Shown here piece after piece: positions 9,584-19,561 of a stretch of 64,000 bases of DNA; position 1 is the first letter of the stretch, and the number at the start of each line of letters is the position of its first letter. The stretch covers positions 55,901-119,900 of the forward strand of contig RDXV01000001.1 of assembly GCA_004292695.1 (NCBI GenBank). Reading direction: 5' to 3'. The stretch comes from Nostocales cyanobacterium. GTDB lineage: Bacteria; Cyanobacteriota; Cyanobacteriia; Cyanobacteriales; Nostocaceae. Under the pieces are notes generated by a model. It was not told the DNA's origin. It made no database searches and saw only the letters and a list, made by a program, of their open reading frames with translations. The position numbers and the translations under genes were made by a program.

Positions 9584-9758
9584 GTGATGGGGTGATGGGG
9601 TGATGGGGTGATGGGGTGATGGGGTGATGGGGTGATGGGGAGGTGGGGAGGTGGGGAGATGGGGGAGGAAAAGATTTTTACCAATGCCCCATGCCCAATG
9701 CCCCATGCCCAATGCCCAATGCCCCATTCTAAATTCTAAATTCTAAATTCTAAATTCC
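9584..9758. repeat. Block of three heptamer-type tandem repeats
   Basis: Three arrays lie back to back: about ten units of GGGGTGAT/GGGGAGGT type (9584-9664), alternating ATGCCCA/ATGCCCC units (9683-9724) and four ATTCTAA units (9726-9758). These are STRR-type short tandem repeats typical of heterocystous cyanobacteria. They separate the DUF58 gene from the convergent BON gene. Confidence 0.9.
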
Positions 9759-9761
9759 CTT

Positions 9762-10094
9762 CTATCCAACAGTAACTTGTTCAGTATTAACATCAGTAGC
9801 ACCACTGACAGAACTAGCTTTAGCTACCATTTTATCGAGAATTTCTTGATTAGGGACTTCACCTTTTAAGACTACAGTGCTACTTAATTGGGCAACCCAA
9901 AGGCGATCAAAGTCTGTTAATTCTGAATCTTCATCAAAAGCCAACGCTACCCGTTTGGCTAAACCGCTATCATCATATTCCCCATTTAATCCTACACGTT
10001 CTGGGGGTATAGCTTCTGCTGCTGATTGAGGAGTGGGATTGACTTCTGCGTTTTCTGGTTTTTCTAATCCAAAAAGTCTTTGTAACCAACCCAT
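9762..10094 (-). CDS. Small BON-domain protein
   Basis: A 110-residue soluble protein starting MGWLQRLFGLEKPE. The second half (about residues 45-108) has the BON pattern: a helix, then VAQLSSTVVLKGEVPNQEIL and a closing segment ending with VNTEQVTVG. BON domains bind phospholipid or ligands and often occur in stress proteins. There is no signal peptide, so it is probably cytoplasmic. It is transcribed alone, convergent with the DUF58 gene and divergent from ilvN. Confidence 0.7.
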   Translation of the reverse strand: MGWLQRLFGLEKPENAEVNPTPQSAAEAIPPERVGLNGEYDDSGLAKRVALAFDEDSELTDFDRLWVAQLSSTVVLKGEVPNQEILDKMVAKASSVSGATDVNTEQVTVG

Positions 10095-10298
10095 AATTAG
10101 TTTGCTCCTAATTAATTAGATATCTACAGGTACAAGTATATACGCTAGTTAAGTAATGTCCACGCTTTTCAAGATATTCCGTGACGATTCAAGTTAAAAT
10201 AGGGGTTTGAATCAAAAACTAAATCTGGTAATAAATCCAGTGTAGGCAAGTATTCTGGCCTGCGTTAATTATGATGCTCCCCTAGCCTGTTGGCGAAG

Positions 10299-10817
10299 AT
10301 GAAACATACTCTTTCCGTTCTTGTTGAAGATGAAGCGGGGGTTTTGTCCCGCATTTCTAGTTTATTTGCTCGTCGTGGTTTTAATATTGAAAGCCTCGCT
10401 GTTGGACCCGCTGAACAGGGAGGAGTTTCGAGAATTACGATGGTTGTACCTGGTGATGATCGAGTGATTGAACAACTCACCAAACAATTATACAAATTAG
10501 TCAATGTCCTGAAAGTACAGGATATTACTGAGATTCCTTGTGTGGAAAGGGAATTAATGCTTTTGAAAGTGAATGCTACCAGTAGCAACCGCTCAGAAGT
10601 GATTGAAATTTCTCAGATTTTCCGCGCTCGTATTGTGGATGTGGCAGAAGATTCTGTAACCTTGGAGGTTGTGGGCGATCCCGGTAAGATGGTGGCTATT
10701 ATGCAAGTGTTACAAAAATTTGGCTTGCGGGAAATAGCCCGTACAGGTAAAATCTCGCTACCTCGTGAGTCTGGTGTTAATACTGAGTTACTCAAGTCTT
10801 TGCAAGCTAAAGTTTAG
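10299..10817 (+). CDS. ilvN: Acetolactate synthase small (regulatory) subunit
   Basis: A 172-residue IlvN/IlvH protein, the valine-sensing regulatory subunit of acetolactate synthase in branched-chain amino acid synthesis. The N-terminal ACT domain is clear ([19 protein letters not shown], then [14 protein letters not shown]), and the C-terminal domain ends [11 protein letters not shown]. The ATG at 10299 is preferred over a TTG at 10290 and fits the family start [11 protein letters not shown]. The catalytic subunit is not in this window. Confidence 0.95.
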   Translation: MKHTLSVLVEDEAGVLSRISSLFARRGFNIESLAVGPAEQGGVSRITMVVPGDDRVIEQLTKQLYKLVNVLKVQDITEIPCVERELMLLKVNATSSNRSEVIEISQIFRARIVDVAEDSVTLEVVGDPGKMVAIMQVLQKFGLREIARTGKISLPRESGVNTELLKSLQAKV

Positions 10818-10842
10818 AAAAGTAGAGATTTGATATTCTGAT

Positions 10843-10874
10843 CCCTAACTTTTTAGGAAGTTGGGGATTTTTTG
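10843..10874 (+). terminator. Rho-independent terminator of ilvN
   Basis: A hairpin with arms CCCTAACTT and AAGTTGGGG (nine pairs, one G-T) and loop TTTAGG, followed by ATTTTTTG, 25 bp after the ilvN stop codon. Confidence 0.85.
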
Positions 10875-11233
10875 AGATGCACAAATTATCAAACGCAGAT
10901 AGACGCAGATGATTTTTTACTTTACCAGAAACGCTATATCAGAATTTTAACTAGGGGTTGCAGATAAAGTCTTTTCGTGGAGATAGGGAACAGGGAACAG
11001 GGAACAGGGAATAGTTTCAAGGGTTGGATTAGTTGAACTTTATATCAGACTTTGAGCTAGATTTTAACAATATTTTATAATTTTTTAATTTTTAATTTTT
11101 AATTTTTAATTTTTAATTTTATAAATATTTTATATTTACTCACATATTTCCTTAAAATTCAGAAACTTTCTAGTTTATGGTAATCAGGTTTGATTACTAG
11201 AATTACTTTTGTGAAGAACACTACATAACCTAT
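10875..11233. repeat. Repeat-rich gap between ilvN and the usp-hox locus
   Basis: It contains four GGGAACA/GGGAATA heptamers (10983-11014) and a run of about six AATTTTT heptamers (11082-11120). I see no gene. The part nearest the next gene is promoter DNA and carries the 17-base motif described separately. Confidence 0.7.
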
Positions 11234-11250
11234 CCTCACAAGTTCCTCAA
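11234..11250 (+). promoter_or_regulatory. Site 1 of the CCTCA direct-repeat motif, upstream of usp-hox
   Basis: CCTCACAAGTTCCTCAA, 150 bp upstream of the usp start codon and pointing at it. The two CCTCA half-sites start 11 bp apart, one helical turn, as in response-regulator binding sites. TATAAGTATAAG at 11261-11272 could supply the -10 element. The same 17 bases recur at 20132, 27669 (reverse) and 27908. Confidence 0.7.
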
Positions 11251-11400
11251 ATTATTTGCGTATAAGTATAAGTGTGAGTAAAAAATAGGTAGGTGATTAA
11301 ATTTAAAGAAGTGTGAACATAATTGTATTTTAACTGATTCTTGTGCTAGGAGAAAATAGATTTATTGGCAATGATTTAGTTGGATAAAATAGAGGCATCA

Positions 11401-11880
11401 ATGTTTAAAAATATATTAGTGGCATTGGATCGTTCCGAGAAAAGTAGAGTGATTTTTGATCAGGCGCTGACATTAGCAAAGTTAACATCAGCTAATTTGA
11501 TGTTAATTCATGTTTTATCACCTGAAGAAAGTGGTTTTGGGGATGCCATGATGGTTTCTAATATGGACTACTATCCTGGATGGGGTGATGATAGTATGAG
11601 AAGATACGTGGAGAAATTAGAACTCCATAGAAATGAAAGTTTACAAATGCTACAGACATTTTGTGCTGAGGCAAATAAGGAAAATATTAACACTGAATTT
11701 ACACAAAATGTAGGTAGTGCGGGTAAAGTTATTTGCACTGTTGCTAAAAATTGGAATGCAGATTTAATTGTAATTGGGAGAAGAGGATTATCGGGAATTA
11801 CAGAGTTTTTGATAGGTAGTGTGAGTAATTATGTTTTACATCATGCACCTTGTTCTGTACATATTATTCATTTTGAATAA
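11401..11880 (+). CDS. Universal stress protein (UspA family, ATP-binding type)
   Basis: A 159-residue UspA-fold protein beginning MFKNILVALDRSEKS. The nucleotide-binding loop GRRGLSGITEFLIGSVS near the C terminus has the G-2x-G-9x-G-S arrangement of ATP-binding members. The ATG at 11401 is chosen over a TTG at 11380 because AGAGG lies just before it and the family starts there. It is the first gene of the hox region, 102 bp from hoxE, and carries the upstream CCTCA motif, so co-regulation with the hydrogenase is likely. Its role would be in stress or anaerobic survival; the exact partner is unknown. Confidence 0.85.
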   Translation: MFKNILVALDRSEKSRVIFDQALTLAKLTSANLMLIHVLSPEESGFGDAMMVSNMDYYPGWGDDSMRRYVEKLELHRNESLQMLQTFCAEANKENINTEFTQNVGSAGKVICTVAKNWNADLIVIGRRGLSGITEFLIGSVSNYVLHHAPCSVHIIHFE

Positions 11881-11882
11881 AT

Positions 11883-11976
11883 AGGGAATAGGTAATAGGG
11901 AATAGGGAATAGGGAAGATTTTTAGATATTACCAATTACCAATTACCAATTACCAATTATCAATTATCAATTATCA
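11883..11976. repeat. STRR arrays between usp and hoxE
   Basis: AGGGAAT heptamers (11883-11917) are followed by AATTACC/AATTATC heptamers (11929-11976). The second array runs right up to the hoxE start codon and leaves no visible ribosome binding site there. Confidence 0.9.
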
Positions 11977-11982
11977 AAAATT

Positions 11983-12492
11983 ATGAAAACTACAGATTCA
12001 CCTCCTAAAGATCATCCTAGTGGTGATAAGAGATTAAAAATGTTGGATGCTACAATCAAAAAGCATCAATATCAACAGGATGCGCTGATTGAAATTCTCC
12101 ATCGGGCTTCGGAATTATTTGGGTATTTAGAATTAGATTTGTTGCTGTATATTGCCCATCAATTAAAATTACCACCTAGCCGCGTTTATGGGGTAGCAAC
12201 TTTTTATCATTTGTTTTCTTTAGCACCCAAAGGTAAACATAACTGTGTGGTTTGTACGGGTACTGCTTGTTATGTGAAAGGCGCACAGGAGATTTTAACA
12301 AGTTTAGAAAATGCAACCAAAATTAAAGCTGGAGATACGACAGCAGATGGAGAAATTTCTCTATTAACTGCCAGATGTTTAGGTGCTTGTGGTATTGCCC
12401 CAGCGGTAGTTTTTGATGGTGCTGTAGCTGGAAATCAAACTTCAGAATCAGTTTGTGAAAGAATAGGAGAATGGCAGCATGGAACTAAATGA
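11983..12492 (+). CDS. hoxE: Bidirectional hydrogenase diaphorase subunit HoxE
   Basis: A 169-residue NuoE-like subunit with a thioredoxin-like fold that binds one [2Fe-2S] cluster through Cys pairs in [12 protein letters not shown] and in ARCLGACG. It belongs to the HoxEFU diaphorase module, which links the hydrogenase to ferredoxin/flavodoxin and NAD(P)H. It heads hoxEFU and overlaps hoxF by 14 bases (ATG of hoxF within its last codons), so the two are translationally coupled. The cyanobacterial signature is strong, including [18 protein letters not shown]. Confidence 0.96.
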   Translation: MKTTDSPPKDHPSGDKRLKMLDATIKKHQYQQDALIEILHRASELFGYLELDLLLYIAHQLKLPPSRVYGVATFYHLFSLAPKGKHNCVVCTGTACYVKGAQEILTSLENATKIKAGDTTADGEISLLTARCLGACGIAPAVVFDGAVAGNQTSESVCERIGEWQHGTK

Positions 12493-14092
12493 ATTGTTAG
12501 AAATAGCCTCTAAAGAACGTACTCAAGCTAAACCTATCCAGGTACGTTGTTGTACTGCTGCTGGTTGTTTGTCTTTAGGTTCTCAAGCTGTAAAAGATAA
12601 CTTAGATAAATCTGTGAAAGCTGCGGGTTTAGAGGAGCAAATTCATGTTTCTGGTGTGGGTTGTATGCGGCTTTGTTGTCAAGGTCCTTTAGTTCAGGTG
12701 GATCAAGAAAATAACCAAAAAGATAACAGGGAAACTAAACTTTTTGAGCAAGTTACACCAGAGGATGCAAACAAAGTAATTGAGGCTATACAGGGTAAAG
12801 AAACTGATTTAAAACAGCAAGATTTGAACAAACCATTTTTCACTAAACAATTACCAATTGTGTTAGAAAATAGTGGGAAAGTTGATCCAGATAGGATTCA
12901 ATCTTATATTGCAGAAAATGGTTATCAAGCCCTGTACCAAGTGTTAAGAGAAATGAAACCCTCTGAGGTAGTAGAAACTATTACTAAAAGTGGGTTAAGA
13001 GGTAGGGGTGGTGCTGGTTATCCCACTGGTTTAAAATGGGCGACGGTGGCAAAATCTCAAGGTGAGAAAAAGTTTGTTATTTGTAATGCTGATGAGGGTG
13101 ATCCCGGTGCATTTATGGATCGGAGTGTGTTAGAAAGTGATCCTCATCGAGTGTTAGAAGGAATGGCGATCGCCGCCTATGCTGTGGGTGCAAGTCAAGG
13201 TTATATTTATGTGAGGGCAGAATATCCGACTGCGATTAAAAGATTAGAAACTGCCATTCGTCAAGCCCAAAGATTAGGAATTTTAGGTTCACAAATATTT
13301 GATTCACCCTTTGATTTTAAAATCGAAATTCGTATTGGTGCGGGTGCTTATGTTTGTGGTGAAGAAACGGCGTTAATGGCTTCTATTGAAGGTAAACGCG
13401 GTGTACCTCATCCCCGGCCACCCTATCCTGCGGAGTCTGGTTTATGGGGTTATCCAACTTTAATTAATAATGTAGAAACCTTTGCGAATATTGCGCCAAT
13501 TATTAGAAAAGGTGCAGAATGGTTTGCGAGTATTGGTACTGAAAAAAGTAAAGGTACAAAGGTTTTTGCACTTGCTGGAAAAATCCTCAATACTGGTTTA
13601 ATTGAAGTGCCAATGGGGACAACTTTAGCAGAAATTGTTCAAGAAATGGGTGGTGGTGTGCCTGATGGTGGTATTGCTAAAGCGGTACAAACTGGGGGTC
13701 CTTCTGGGGGATGTATACCTGCGTCAAAATTTGCTACACCTGTGGATTATGAATCATTAACTGCCTTGGGATCAATGATGGGTTCTGGTGGCATGATTGT
13801 CATGGATCAAACCACAAATATGGTAGATGTGGCGCGATTTTTCATGGAATTTTGTATGGATGAATCCTGTGGAAAATGTATTCCCTGTCGGGTAGGAACT
13901 GTGCAATTACATGATTTATTAATGAAGATTGGTGATGGTAAAGCTGCACAAACTGATTTGCAGTTATTAGAAGAATTGTGCGACATGGTGAAATATACCA
14001 GTTTATGTGGTTTAGGACAATCTGCACCCAATCCAGTTGTTAGCACTTTGAAATATTTCCTAGATGAGTATTTAGCTTTGATTAGGGAATAG
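12479..14092 (+). CDS. hoxF: Bidirectional hydrogenase diaphorase subunit HoxF
   Basis: A 537-residue flavoprotein subunit. The N-terminal domain (1-90) is thioredoxin-like with Cys residues in RCCTAAGC and GCMRLCCQG for a [2Fe-2S] cluster. The NuoF-like core follows: [14 protein letters not shown] for [17 protein letters not shown] for FMN, and the [4Fe-4S] motif [12 protein letters not shown] with a distal Cys in [11 protein letters not shown]. It is the site of NAD(P)H oxidation and reduction. Its stop codon lies inside the first unit of a GGGAATA repeat, so the last residues (IRE) are repeat-derived. It is complete, with no missing ligand that I can see. Confidence 0.97.
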   Translation: MELNELLEIASKERTQAKPIQVRCCTAAGCLSLGSQAVKDNLDKSVKAAGLEEQIHVSGVGCMRLCCQGPLVQVDQENNQKDNRETKLFEQVTPEDANKVIEAIQGKETDLKQQDLNKPFFTKQLPIVLENSGKVDPDRIQSYIAENGYQALYQVLREMKPSEVVETITKSGLRGRGGAGYPTGLKWATVAKSQGEKKFVICNADEGDPGAFMDRSVLESDPHRVLEGMAIAAYAVGASQGYIYVRAEYPTAIKRLETAIRQAQRLGILGSQIFDSPFDFKIEIRIGAGAYVCGEETALMASIEGKRGVPHPRPPYPAESGLWGYPTLINNVETFANIAPIIRKGAEWFASIGTEKSKGTKVFALAGKILNTGLIEVPMGTTLAEIVQEMGGGVPDGGIAKAVQTGGPSGGCIPASKFATPVDYESLTALGSMMGSGGMIVMDQTTNMVDVARFFMEFCMDESCGKCIPCRVGTVQLHDLLMKIGDGKAAQTDLQLLEELCDMVKYTSLCGLGQSAPNPVVSTLKYFLDEYLALIRE

Positions 14093-14222
14093 GGAATAGG
14101 GAATAGGGAATAGTAAGAAGGCAAAAGGCAAGAGTTTATTCTTTCTTCCCAATTACCAATTACCAATTACCAATTACCAATTACCAATTACCAATTACCA
14201 ATTACCAATTACCAATTACCAA
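14084..14222. repeat. STRR arrays between hoxF and hoxU
   Basis: About four AGGGAAT units starting inside the hoxF stop region (14084-14114), then about ten AATTACC units (14151-14222) reaching close to the hoxU start. These arrays account for most of the 141-bp gap. Confidence 0.95.
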
Positions 14223-14233
14223 ATTAAATTATT

Positions 14234-14950
14234 ATGACAGTAAAAACATTAACCATTAATGGGCAAATGATCAGCGCCCGTGAGGATGAAACCTTATTAG
14301 AAGCAGCACAGGAAGCGGGTGTACATATTCCTACACTTTGTCATTTAGAGGGTGTGGGTGATGTGGGTGCTTGTCGTTTGTGTTTGGTAGAAATTGCTGG
14401 AATGAATAGACTTTTACCAGCTTGTGTTACCAAAGTTGCGGAAGGAATGGAGGTGAATACAAATAGCGATCGCCTCCAAAAATATCGGCGGACAATTATT
14501 GAAATGTTATTTGCCGAAGGTAATCATCTGTGTGCTGTTTGTGTAGCTAATGGTAATTGTGAATTACAAGATTTAGCTATAGAAATGGGCATGGATCATG
14601 TACGTTTAGAATATCAAAATCCTAAACGTTCTGTTGATACTTCTCATGATAGATTTGGCATAGATCATAATCGTTGTGTTTTGTGTACTCGTTGTGTGCG
14701 TGTGTGTGATGAAATTGAAGGCGCACATACTTGGGATATGGCAGGTAGAGGATCAAAATCTCACGTAATTACTGATTTAAGTCAACCTTGGGGAACTTCC
14801 CAAACCTGTACATCTTGTGGTAAATGTGTAAATGCTTGTCCTACTGGGGCTTTATTTACTAAAGGTTCGAGTGTCAGTGAAATGAAACATGATCGGGGGA
14901 AAATTGAATTTTTGGTGAATGCTAGAACTAAGAAAGAATGGATTTATTAG
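14234..14950 (+). CDS. hoxU: Bidirectional hydrogenase diaphorase subunit HoxU
   Basis: A 238-residue NuoG-N-terminal-like ferredoxin subunit. A plant-type [2Fe-2S] site uses Cys36, Cys47, Cys50 and Cys64. A [4Fe-4S] site follows with His and Cys in [14 protein letters not shown], then two further [4Fe-4S] clusters in [11 protein letters not shown] and [12 protein letters not shown]. It passes electrons between HoxEF and HoxY. It is the third gene of the diaphorase set. The reading frame is complete and of normal length. Confidence 0.97.
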   Translation: MTVKTLTINGQMISAREDETLLEAAQEAGVHIPTLCHLEGVGDVGACRLCLVEIAGMNRLLPACVTKVAEGMEVNTNSDRLQKYRRTIIEMLFAEGNHLCAVCVANGNCELQDLAIEMGMDHVRLEYQNPKRSVDTSHDRFGIDHNRCVLCTRCVRVCDEIEGAHTWDMAGRGSKSHVITDLSQPWGTSQTCTSCGKCVNACPTGALFTKGSSVSEMKHDRGKIEFLVNARTKKEWIY

Positions 14951-15009
14951 TTCTTAGTCATTAGTCATTAGTAATTAGTCATTAGTTATTAGTCATTAGT
15001 TATTAGTTG
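14946..15009. repeat. STRR array after hoxU
   Basis: About eight TTAGTCA/TTAGTTA heptamers begin at the hoxU stop codon and occupy most of the gap to the next gene. Confidence 0.9.
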
Positions 15010-15047
15010 TTTTTAAATAATGGCTTACTTACCAACAATGAAACTTC

Positions 15048-15614
15048 ATGTTACATATAATTTTGTCAAAACTTCGCAGATTGTTAATAGTGTTTATATT
15101 AACAATTTGTATATTCTTGGGTTTAGGAAATTTCCCTTTTAATAGTGCAATTAATAGTGCAATTGCTGTCACTACCCAAGTAGAACCAGTACCGGGTGAA
15201 ATTCTTTATAGTTCACAAACAAAATTAGATGATGAATCAGGTAAAGTGTGGCAAGTTGTATTGTTTAAACAAGTTTATCCTGGAGAAAAATCTAATATTA
15301 GTTTGCGTTTAGTTGGGTTTCCTGGTTCTGCGGAATTAATTCACCCCCAACCGTTAAGAATTACCTCAAACACTGGTCAAATTTGGAACGCTCCTGATAT
15401 ATTTTTAGATGAAGCACCAGCACCAACAATTGGGCAATATGATTTTAATGAAGTATTACCAAATTTACCCACAGAACCTTTAAAATTAGCCATTCCTTTA
15501 CCTGGTGCAAAATCCATTAATATATCAGTTCCAGTTAATGTTGTCACAGAATGGAAATCAATTTTAAGCATTCAGCTATCAGCTATCAGTAATCAGCTTT
15601 TAGATAACTTTTAG
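15048..15614 (+). CDS. Exported protein of DUF3122-like type inside the hox locus
   Basis: A 188-residue protein with a basic N terminus and one hydrophobic segment (about 8-38, ending near SAIAV) consistent with a signal peptide, then a beta-rich domain (SGKVWQVVLFKQVYPGE, SLRLVGFPG). It resembles the cyanobacterial DUF3122 family as I remember it; the function is unknown. It sits between hoxU and hoxY, where Nostocales carry variable extra ORFs. The last 15 or so residues (SAISNQLLDNF) are encoded by AGCTATC repeats, so the original C terminus was probably replaced or extended by repeat DNA. Confidence 0.6.
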   Translation: MLHIILSKLRRLLIVFILTICIFLGLGNFPFNSAINSAIAVTTQVEPVPGEILYSSQTKLDDESGKVWQVVLFKQVYPGEKSNISLRLVGFPGSAELIHPQPLRITSNTGQIWNAPDIFLDEAPAPTIGQYDFNEVLPNLPTEPLKLAIPLPGAKSINISVPVNVVTEWKSILSIQLSAISNQLLDNF

Positions 15615-15630
15615 ATAACTTTTAGATAAC
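15571..15630. repeat. Repeat array overlapping the 3' end of the exported protein gene
   Basis: CAGCTAT/CAGTAAT units are followed by three TTTTAGATAAC units. The array starts inside the coding region at 15571 and continues past the stop codon. Confidence 0.85.
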
Positions 15631-15650
15631 TATATGAAGGAGAAATTTAT

Positions 15651-16010
15651 TTGCGAGATTTCAGAGAATTAAAGGTATGGGAAAAATCACATCAGCTAAC
15701 TTTAGCTATCTATAAAATCACTGCGATATTCCCTAGAGAAGAACTGTATGGTTTAACCAGTCAAATTCGCCGATCCAGTGCTTCTATTCCCGCAAATATT
15801 GCAGAAGGATGTGGTAGAAATGGAGTTGCAGAATTAGCTAGATTTTTTCATATTGCTATGGGTTCAGCTAGTGAGCTAGAATATCATTTATTATTGGCTC
15901 ATGATCTTAATTTTCTAACAGAATCAGATTATGAACTGCTGATTCACTCTGTAATTGAAGTAAAAAGAATGCTTGCTGCTTTCATTCAAAAACTCAAATC
16001 TCAAAACTAA
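15651..16010 (+). CDS. Four-helix-bundle protein (S23 / 23S rRNA intervening-sequence family)
   Basis: A 119-residue S23-type four-helix protein: FRELKVWEKSHQL, then RRSSASIPANIAEGCGR and a helical C terminus. The family was first seen in ribosomal intervening sequences and is often found near mobile or repeat DNA; its function is unknown. The start is TTG at 15651 with a strong AAGGAG eight bases upstream; no in-frame ATG exists there. It has no obvious link to hydrogenase and may be a recent insertion between hoxU and hoxY. Confidence 0.85.
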   Translation: MRDFRELKVWEKSHQLTLAIYKITAIFPREELYGLTSQIRRSSASIPANIAEGCGRNGVAELARFFHIAMGSASELEYHLLLAHDLNFLTESDYELLIHSVIEVKRMLAAFIQKLKSQN

Positions 16011-16015
16011 TTTAA

Positions 16016-16045
16016 GGCTGAAAGCTGAAAGCTGAAAGCTGATTA
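16016..16045. repeat. STRR array before hoxY
   Basis: Three to four GCTGAAA heptamers lie just after the S23-family gene and 17 bp before hoxY. Confidence 0.85.
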
Positions 16046-16061
16046 CTAAAAAGGTAAAAAT

Positions 16062-16603
16062 ATGGATAAAATAAAATTTGCAACAGTTTGGTTAGGTGGC
16101 TGTTCTGGCTGCCATATGTCATTCTTAGATTTGGATGAATGGTTAATAGAATTAGCCGCCCAAGTAGAAGTAGTGTATAGTCCCATTGCTGATATTAAAG
16201 AATATCCAGAAGGGGTAGATGTGGTATTAGTTGAAGGGGCGATCGCCAATGAAGAACATTTAGAATTAATTCATCAAATTAGACAACGGACAAAAACCAT
16301 AATTTCCTTTGGAGATTGCGCTGTTACTGGTAATGTAACCGCCATGCGTAACCCTACAGGAAATGCTGATGTCAGTTTACAATTAGCTTACATTGATGGG
16401 GCGGATGTTAACCAACAAATTCCCAATTCACCGGGTATTGTTCCACCATTAATTGATAAAGTAGTACCTGTTCATCACATAGTACCAGTAGATATTTATT
16501 TACCCGGTTGTCCTCCTGATGCCACCAGAATTAGAGCAGCATTAGAACCATTACTAAAAGGAGAAATACCACCAATGGAAGGACGGGAAATGATTAAATT
16601 TGG

Positions 16604-16607
<4 letters not shown>
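16062..16607 (+). CDS. hoxY: NiFe hydrogenase small subunit HoxY
   Basis: A 181-residue small subunit carrying one proximal [4Fe-4S] cluster with Cys14 and Cys17 (GGCSGCHMSF), a third Cys in SFGDCAVTGNVT and a fourth in YLPGCPPDATRI. It pairs with HoxH to form the hydrogenase module of the soluble NAD(P)-linked enzyme. AAAAGG upstream may serve as a weak ribosome binding site. The stop codon lies at the start of a GGGTAAT repeat. Normal length and all ligands are present. Confidence 0.97.
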
Positions 16608-16713
<106 letters not shown>

Positions 16714-16731
16714 TTTTTTACGAGGTGAATT

Positions 16732-17346
16732 ATGTTAACAGCAGCAGATGTAATGACCAAAGATGTAGCAATGATTCGCGGTTCCGCTACAGTCAAAGAA
16801 GCAATAAATTTAATGAAAGCTAGAGACTGGAGAGCATTAATTGTAGATCGTCGTCATTCTCAAGATGCCTATGGAATTGTTACAGATAGTGACATAGTTT
16901 ATAAAGTTGTAGCTTACGGAAAAGATCCTAACAAAGTGCGGGTTTATGAAATCATGACTAAACCTTGTATTGTAGTTAATCCGGGTTTAGCTTTAGAATA
17001 TGTAGCCCGATTATTTGCCGATCATCGTTTACATCGTGCGCCTGTAATTAGTGGCGAATTATTAGGAATTATTTCCATAACTGACATTTTAGCTGGTAGT
17101 ATTTCCTTAGAAAAACCTCATGCAATTTTATTAGAACAAGAATTACAAGACGAAATTAGAAAAGCCCGTCAAGTGTGTGCAGAAAAAGGAATTAATTCCG
17201 CTGAATGTGCAGCAGCTTGGGATGTGGTGGAAGAAATACAAGCTGAAATTTCTCATCAAAGGGCAATGAAACCTTTAAAAACTGCTTTTGAAGAATATTG
17301 TGAAGAGTACCCAGAAGCCGAAGAAGCTAGAGTTTATGATCTGTAG
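16732..17346 (+). CDS. CBS-domain pair protein within the hox locus
   Basis: A 204-residue protein with two CBS domains (about 5-60 and 70-125: ADVMTKDVAMIRG, YGIVTDSDIV; YEIMTKPCIVV, LGIISITDIL). A charged helical tail of about 75 residues follows, with Cys residues in RKARQVCAEKG and SAECAAAW. CBS pairs bind adenine nucleotides, so the protein could report energy state to the hydrogenase or its maturation; this is inference from position. It lies between hoxY and hoxH, as in some other Anabaena-type hox loci. Confidence 0.85.
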   Translation: MLTAADVMTKDVAMIRGSATVKEAINLMKARDWRALIVDRRHSQDAYGIVTDSDIVYKVVAYGKDPNKVRVYEIMTKPCIVVNPGLALEYVARLFADHRLHRAPVISGELLGIISITDILAGSISLEKPHAILLEQELQDEIRKARQVCAEKGINSAECAAAWDVVEEIQAEISHQRAMKPLKTAFEEYCEEYPEAEEARVYDL

Positions 17347-17460
17347 GTGACAGGTGACAGGTGATTGGTGACTGGGGAAAATTGTAAAGAATAAATTCCC
17401 TATTCCCTATTCCCTGTTCCCTATTCCCTATTCCCTATTCCCTATTCCCTATTCCCTATC
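17346..17460. repeat. STRR arrays between the CBS gene and hoxH
   Basis: GGTGACA/GGTGATT units (17346-17376), then about nine TTCCCTA heptamers (17396-17459), ending eight bases before the hoxH ATG. Confidence 0.95.
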
Positions 17461-17467
17461 AAATAAT

Positions 17468-18916
17468 ATGAAAAAAATCGTTATTGATCCCGTTACTAGA
17501 ATAGAAGGCCACGCTAAAATTAGCATTTATTTAGACGATGATGGTCAAGTAAATGATGCGCGGTTTCATGTGACAGAATTTCGTGGTTTTGAAAAATTTT
17601 GTGTAGGTCGTCCATTTCCTGAAATGCCGGGAATTACTGCTAGAATTTGCGGTATTTGTCCCGTGAGTCATTTATTAGCATCGGCAAAAACAGGCGATAA
17701 AATCCTCGCTGTAACTATTCCTAAAGCTGCGACAAAATTACGGCGTTTAATGAATTTAGGGCAAATTGTCCAATCTCATGCTTTAAGTTTCTTTCACCTC
17801 AGCGCCCCAGATTTATTATTAGGAATGGATAGCGAACCAGCACAAAGAAACGTATTTGGTTTGATAGCATCTGATCCAGAATTAGCTAGAGGTGGTATTC
17901 GTTTACGGCAATTTGGACAAGAAATTATTGAATTATTAGGTGGTAAAAAAGTCCATCCTTCTTGGGCAGTTCCCGGTGGTGTGAGTGATCCTTTAACTGA
18001 AGAAAACCGGACACATATTCAACAAAGAATTCCCGAAGCTAAAACCACAGTTTTAAATGCCATAGATTTATTTAAAGGTTTACTAAAAGATTACGAAAAA
18101 GAAGCCCAAACTTTTGGTAATTTCCCTAGTTTATTTATGGGGTTAGTAACTCCCGAAGGTCTATGGGAAACCTATGATGGACATATTCGGTTTGTTGATA
18201 GTGCAGGAAATATAGTTGCTGATAAATTAGATGCTGCTAATTATGCTGACTTTATCGGTGAAGCGGTACAAGCAGATTCTTATTTAAAATCTCCTTACTA
18301 TCGTCCTCTAGGTTATCCTGATACTAGCGATCATTGCAGTTTAGAAAGTGGAATGTATCGTGTTGGACCATTAGCCAGATTGAATGTTTGTAGTCACATT
18401 GGTACACCATTAGCAGATAAAGAATTAAAAGAATTTCGCAGTCATGGAACAGGTACTGTAAAATCTTCATTCTTTTATCACTATGCGCGGTTAATTGAAA
18501 TTTTAGCTTCTATTGAACAGATTGAAATTTTACTGGATGATCCTGATATTTTATCTACTCGTTTACGTGCGGAAGCTGGAATTAATCAATTAGAAGCTGT
18601 GGGTGTGAGTGAAGCACCAAGGGGAACTTTATTCCATCATTATAAAATTGATGAAAATGGTTTGATGGAAAAGGTAAATTTGATTATTGCTACTGGTCAA
18701 AATAATTTAGCAATGAATCGTACAGTTGCCCAAATTGCCCGTCATTTTGTCAACGGTAGTGATATTAAACAAGGGATGTTAAACCGGGTAGAGGCTGGTA
18801 TTCGAGCTTTTGATCCTTGTTTAAGTTGTTCTACTCATGCAGTTGGACAAATGCCTTTACTAATAGAATTAGTGGACAAAAATGGTTATGTAGTTAATCA
18901 AACTTGTCGAGATTAA
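17468..18916 (+). CDS. hoxH: NiFe hydrogenase large subunit HoxH
   Basis: A 482-residue catalytic subunit. The active-site NiFe(CN)2CO centre is bound by Cys61 and Cys64 in [10 protein letters not shown] and by Cys451 and Cys454 in DPCLSCSTH. Maturation cuts after His457 and removes a 25-residue C-terminal peptide starting AVGQMPLL; the matching protease gene hoxW is 1.3 kb downstream. It is the last gene of the locus, followed by a C/G-rich hairpin. Normal length, with every catalytic residue that I can check present, so the hydrogenase is predicted to be functional. Confidence 0.98.
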   Translation: MKKIVIDPVTRIEGHAKISIYLDDDGQVNDARFHVTEFRGFEKFCVGRPFPEMPGITARICGICPVSHLLASAKTGDKILAVTIPKAATKLRRLMNLGQIVQSHALSFFHLSAPDLLLGMDSEPAQRNVFGLIASDPELARGGIRLRQFGQEIIELLGGKKVHPSWAVPGGVSDPLTEENRTHIQQRIPEAKTTVLNAIDLFKGLLKDYEKEAQTFGNFPSLFMGLVTPEGLWETYDGHIRFVDSAGNIVADKLDAANYADFIGEAVQADSYLKSPYYRPLGYPDTSDHCSLESGMYRVGPLARLNVCSHIGTPLADKELKEFRSHGTGTVKSSFFYHYARLIEILASIEQIEILLDDPDILSTRLRAEAGINQLEAVGVSEAPRGTLFHHYKIDENGLMEKVNLIIATGQNNLAMNRTVAQIARHFVNGSDIKQGMLNRVEAGIRAFDPCLSCSTHAVGQMPLLIELVDKNGYVVNQTCRD

Positions 18917-18921
18917 TTACA

Positions 18922-18958
18922 GATCCCCCCCAACCCCCCTTAACAAGGGGGGCTAATT
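18922..18958. terminator. Palindromic repeat acting as terminator after hoxH
   Basis: GATCCCCCC-type element: C6TT/AAG6 stem at 18934-18952 followed by CTAATTTTGTT. It belongs to a dispersed palindrome family with other copies at 29189 (inside the PFOR gene) and 34947-35060. It separates hoxH from the convergent reductase gene. Confidence 0.7.
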
Positions 18959-18967
18959 TTGTTGATT

Positions 18968-19483
18968 TTATTGAACATCATAAAAAACTTGTAATAATCC
19001 AGAATCATAAGTTTTGATGTTTTGGAGTTTTAGGATTTTCTTGATGTTATTACTATTTAAAAATAAAGGAATACCATCACCTAAAATCAAAGGATGAATA
19101 GCCAAAATAATCTCATCTAAAAAGTTATTTTCTAGGAAAAATTTAATTAGCTGTGAACCACCAACTAGCCAAATATTATTACCGCTAGATTGACGTAAAT
19201 TATTGATAAAATCATCTAAATTTTCTCCCACAAATTTTACATGATCATCTTCTTCTCCATGTAGTCTTGTAGAAAATACAAATGCTTCCTTACCGGGATA
19301 GGGATATTCACCAAAACCGAGAATTTGTTGATAGGTTTTATTTCCCATGATTAAAGTATCTATTTGGTTAAAAAATTCAGAATAACCATAATCATCATCA
19401 GTAAATAACCAGTCTACATTTCCTTCTTTATCAGCAATATATCCATCGAGACTAGAAGCAATAAATAAACGAATTTTTCTCAT
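18968..19483 (-). CDS. Dihydrofolate reductase / RibD C-terminal family protein
   Basis: A 171-residue protein of the RibD_C/DHFR-like fold: MRKIRLFIASSLDGYIAD, DTLIMGNKTYQQI, and the NADPH-site region NNIWLVGGSQLIKFF. These stand-alone YyaP/YwjB-like reductases have no settled substrate. It is convergent with hoxH and so not part of that operon. Start: ATG with the conserved RKIRLFIA beginning. Confidence 0.9.
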   Translation of the reverse strand: MRKIRLFIASSLDGYIADKEGNVDWLFTDDDYGYSEFFNQIDTLIMGNKTYQQILGFGEYPYPGKEAFVFSTRLHGEEDDHVKFVGENLDDFINNLRQSSGNNIWLVGGSQLIKFFLENNFLDEIILAIHPLILGDGIPLFLNSNNIKKILKLQNIKTYDSGLLQVFYDVQ

Positions 19484-19561
19484 ATTTTGATAGAAAACAG
19501 AGTTATATTTATTTTTGAGAAAAAATTAGCGGCTGATATAGCCGCATCATAAATCTCTAAG

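Noticed and set aside
9509..9727. 72-residue minus-strand ORF rich in His, Pro, Gly and Trp
   Set aside because: It is a translation of the heptamer arrays and overlaps the end of the DUF58 gene.
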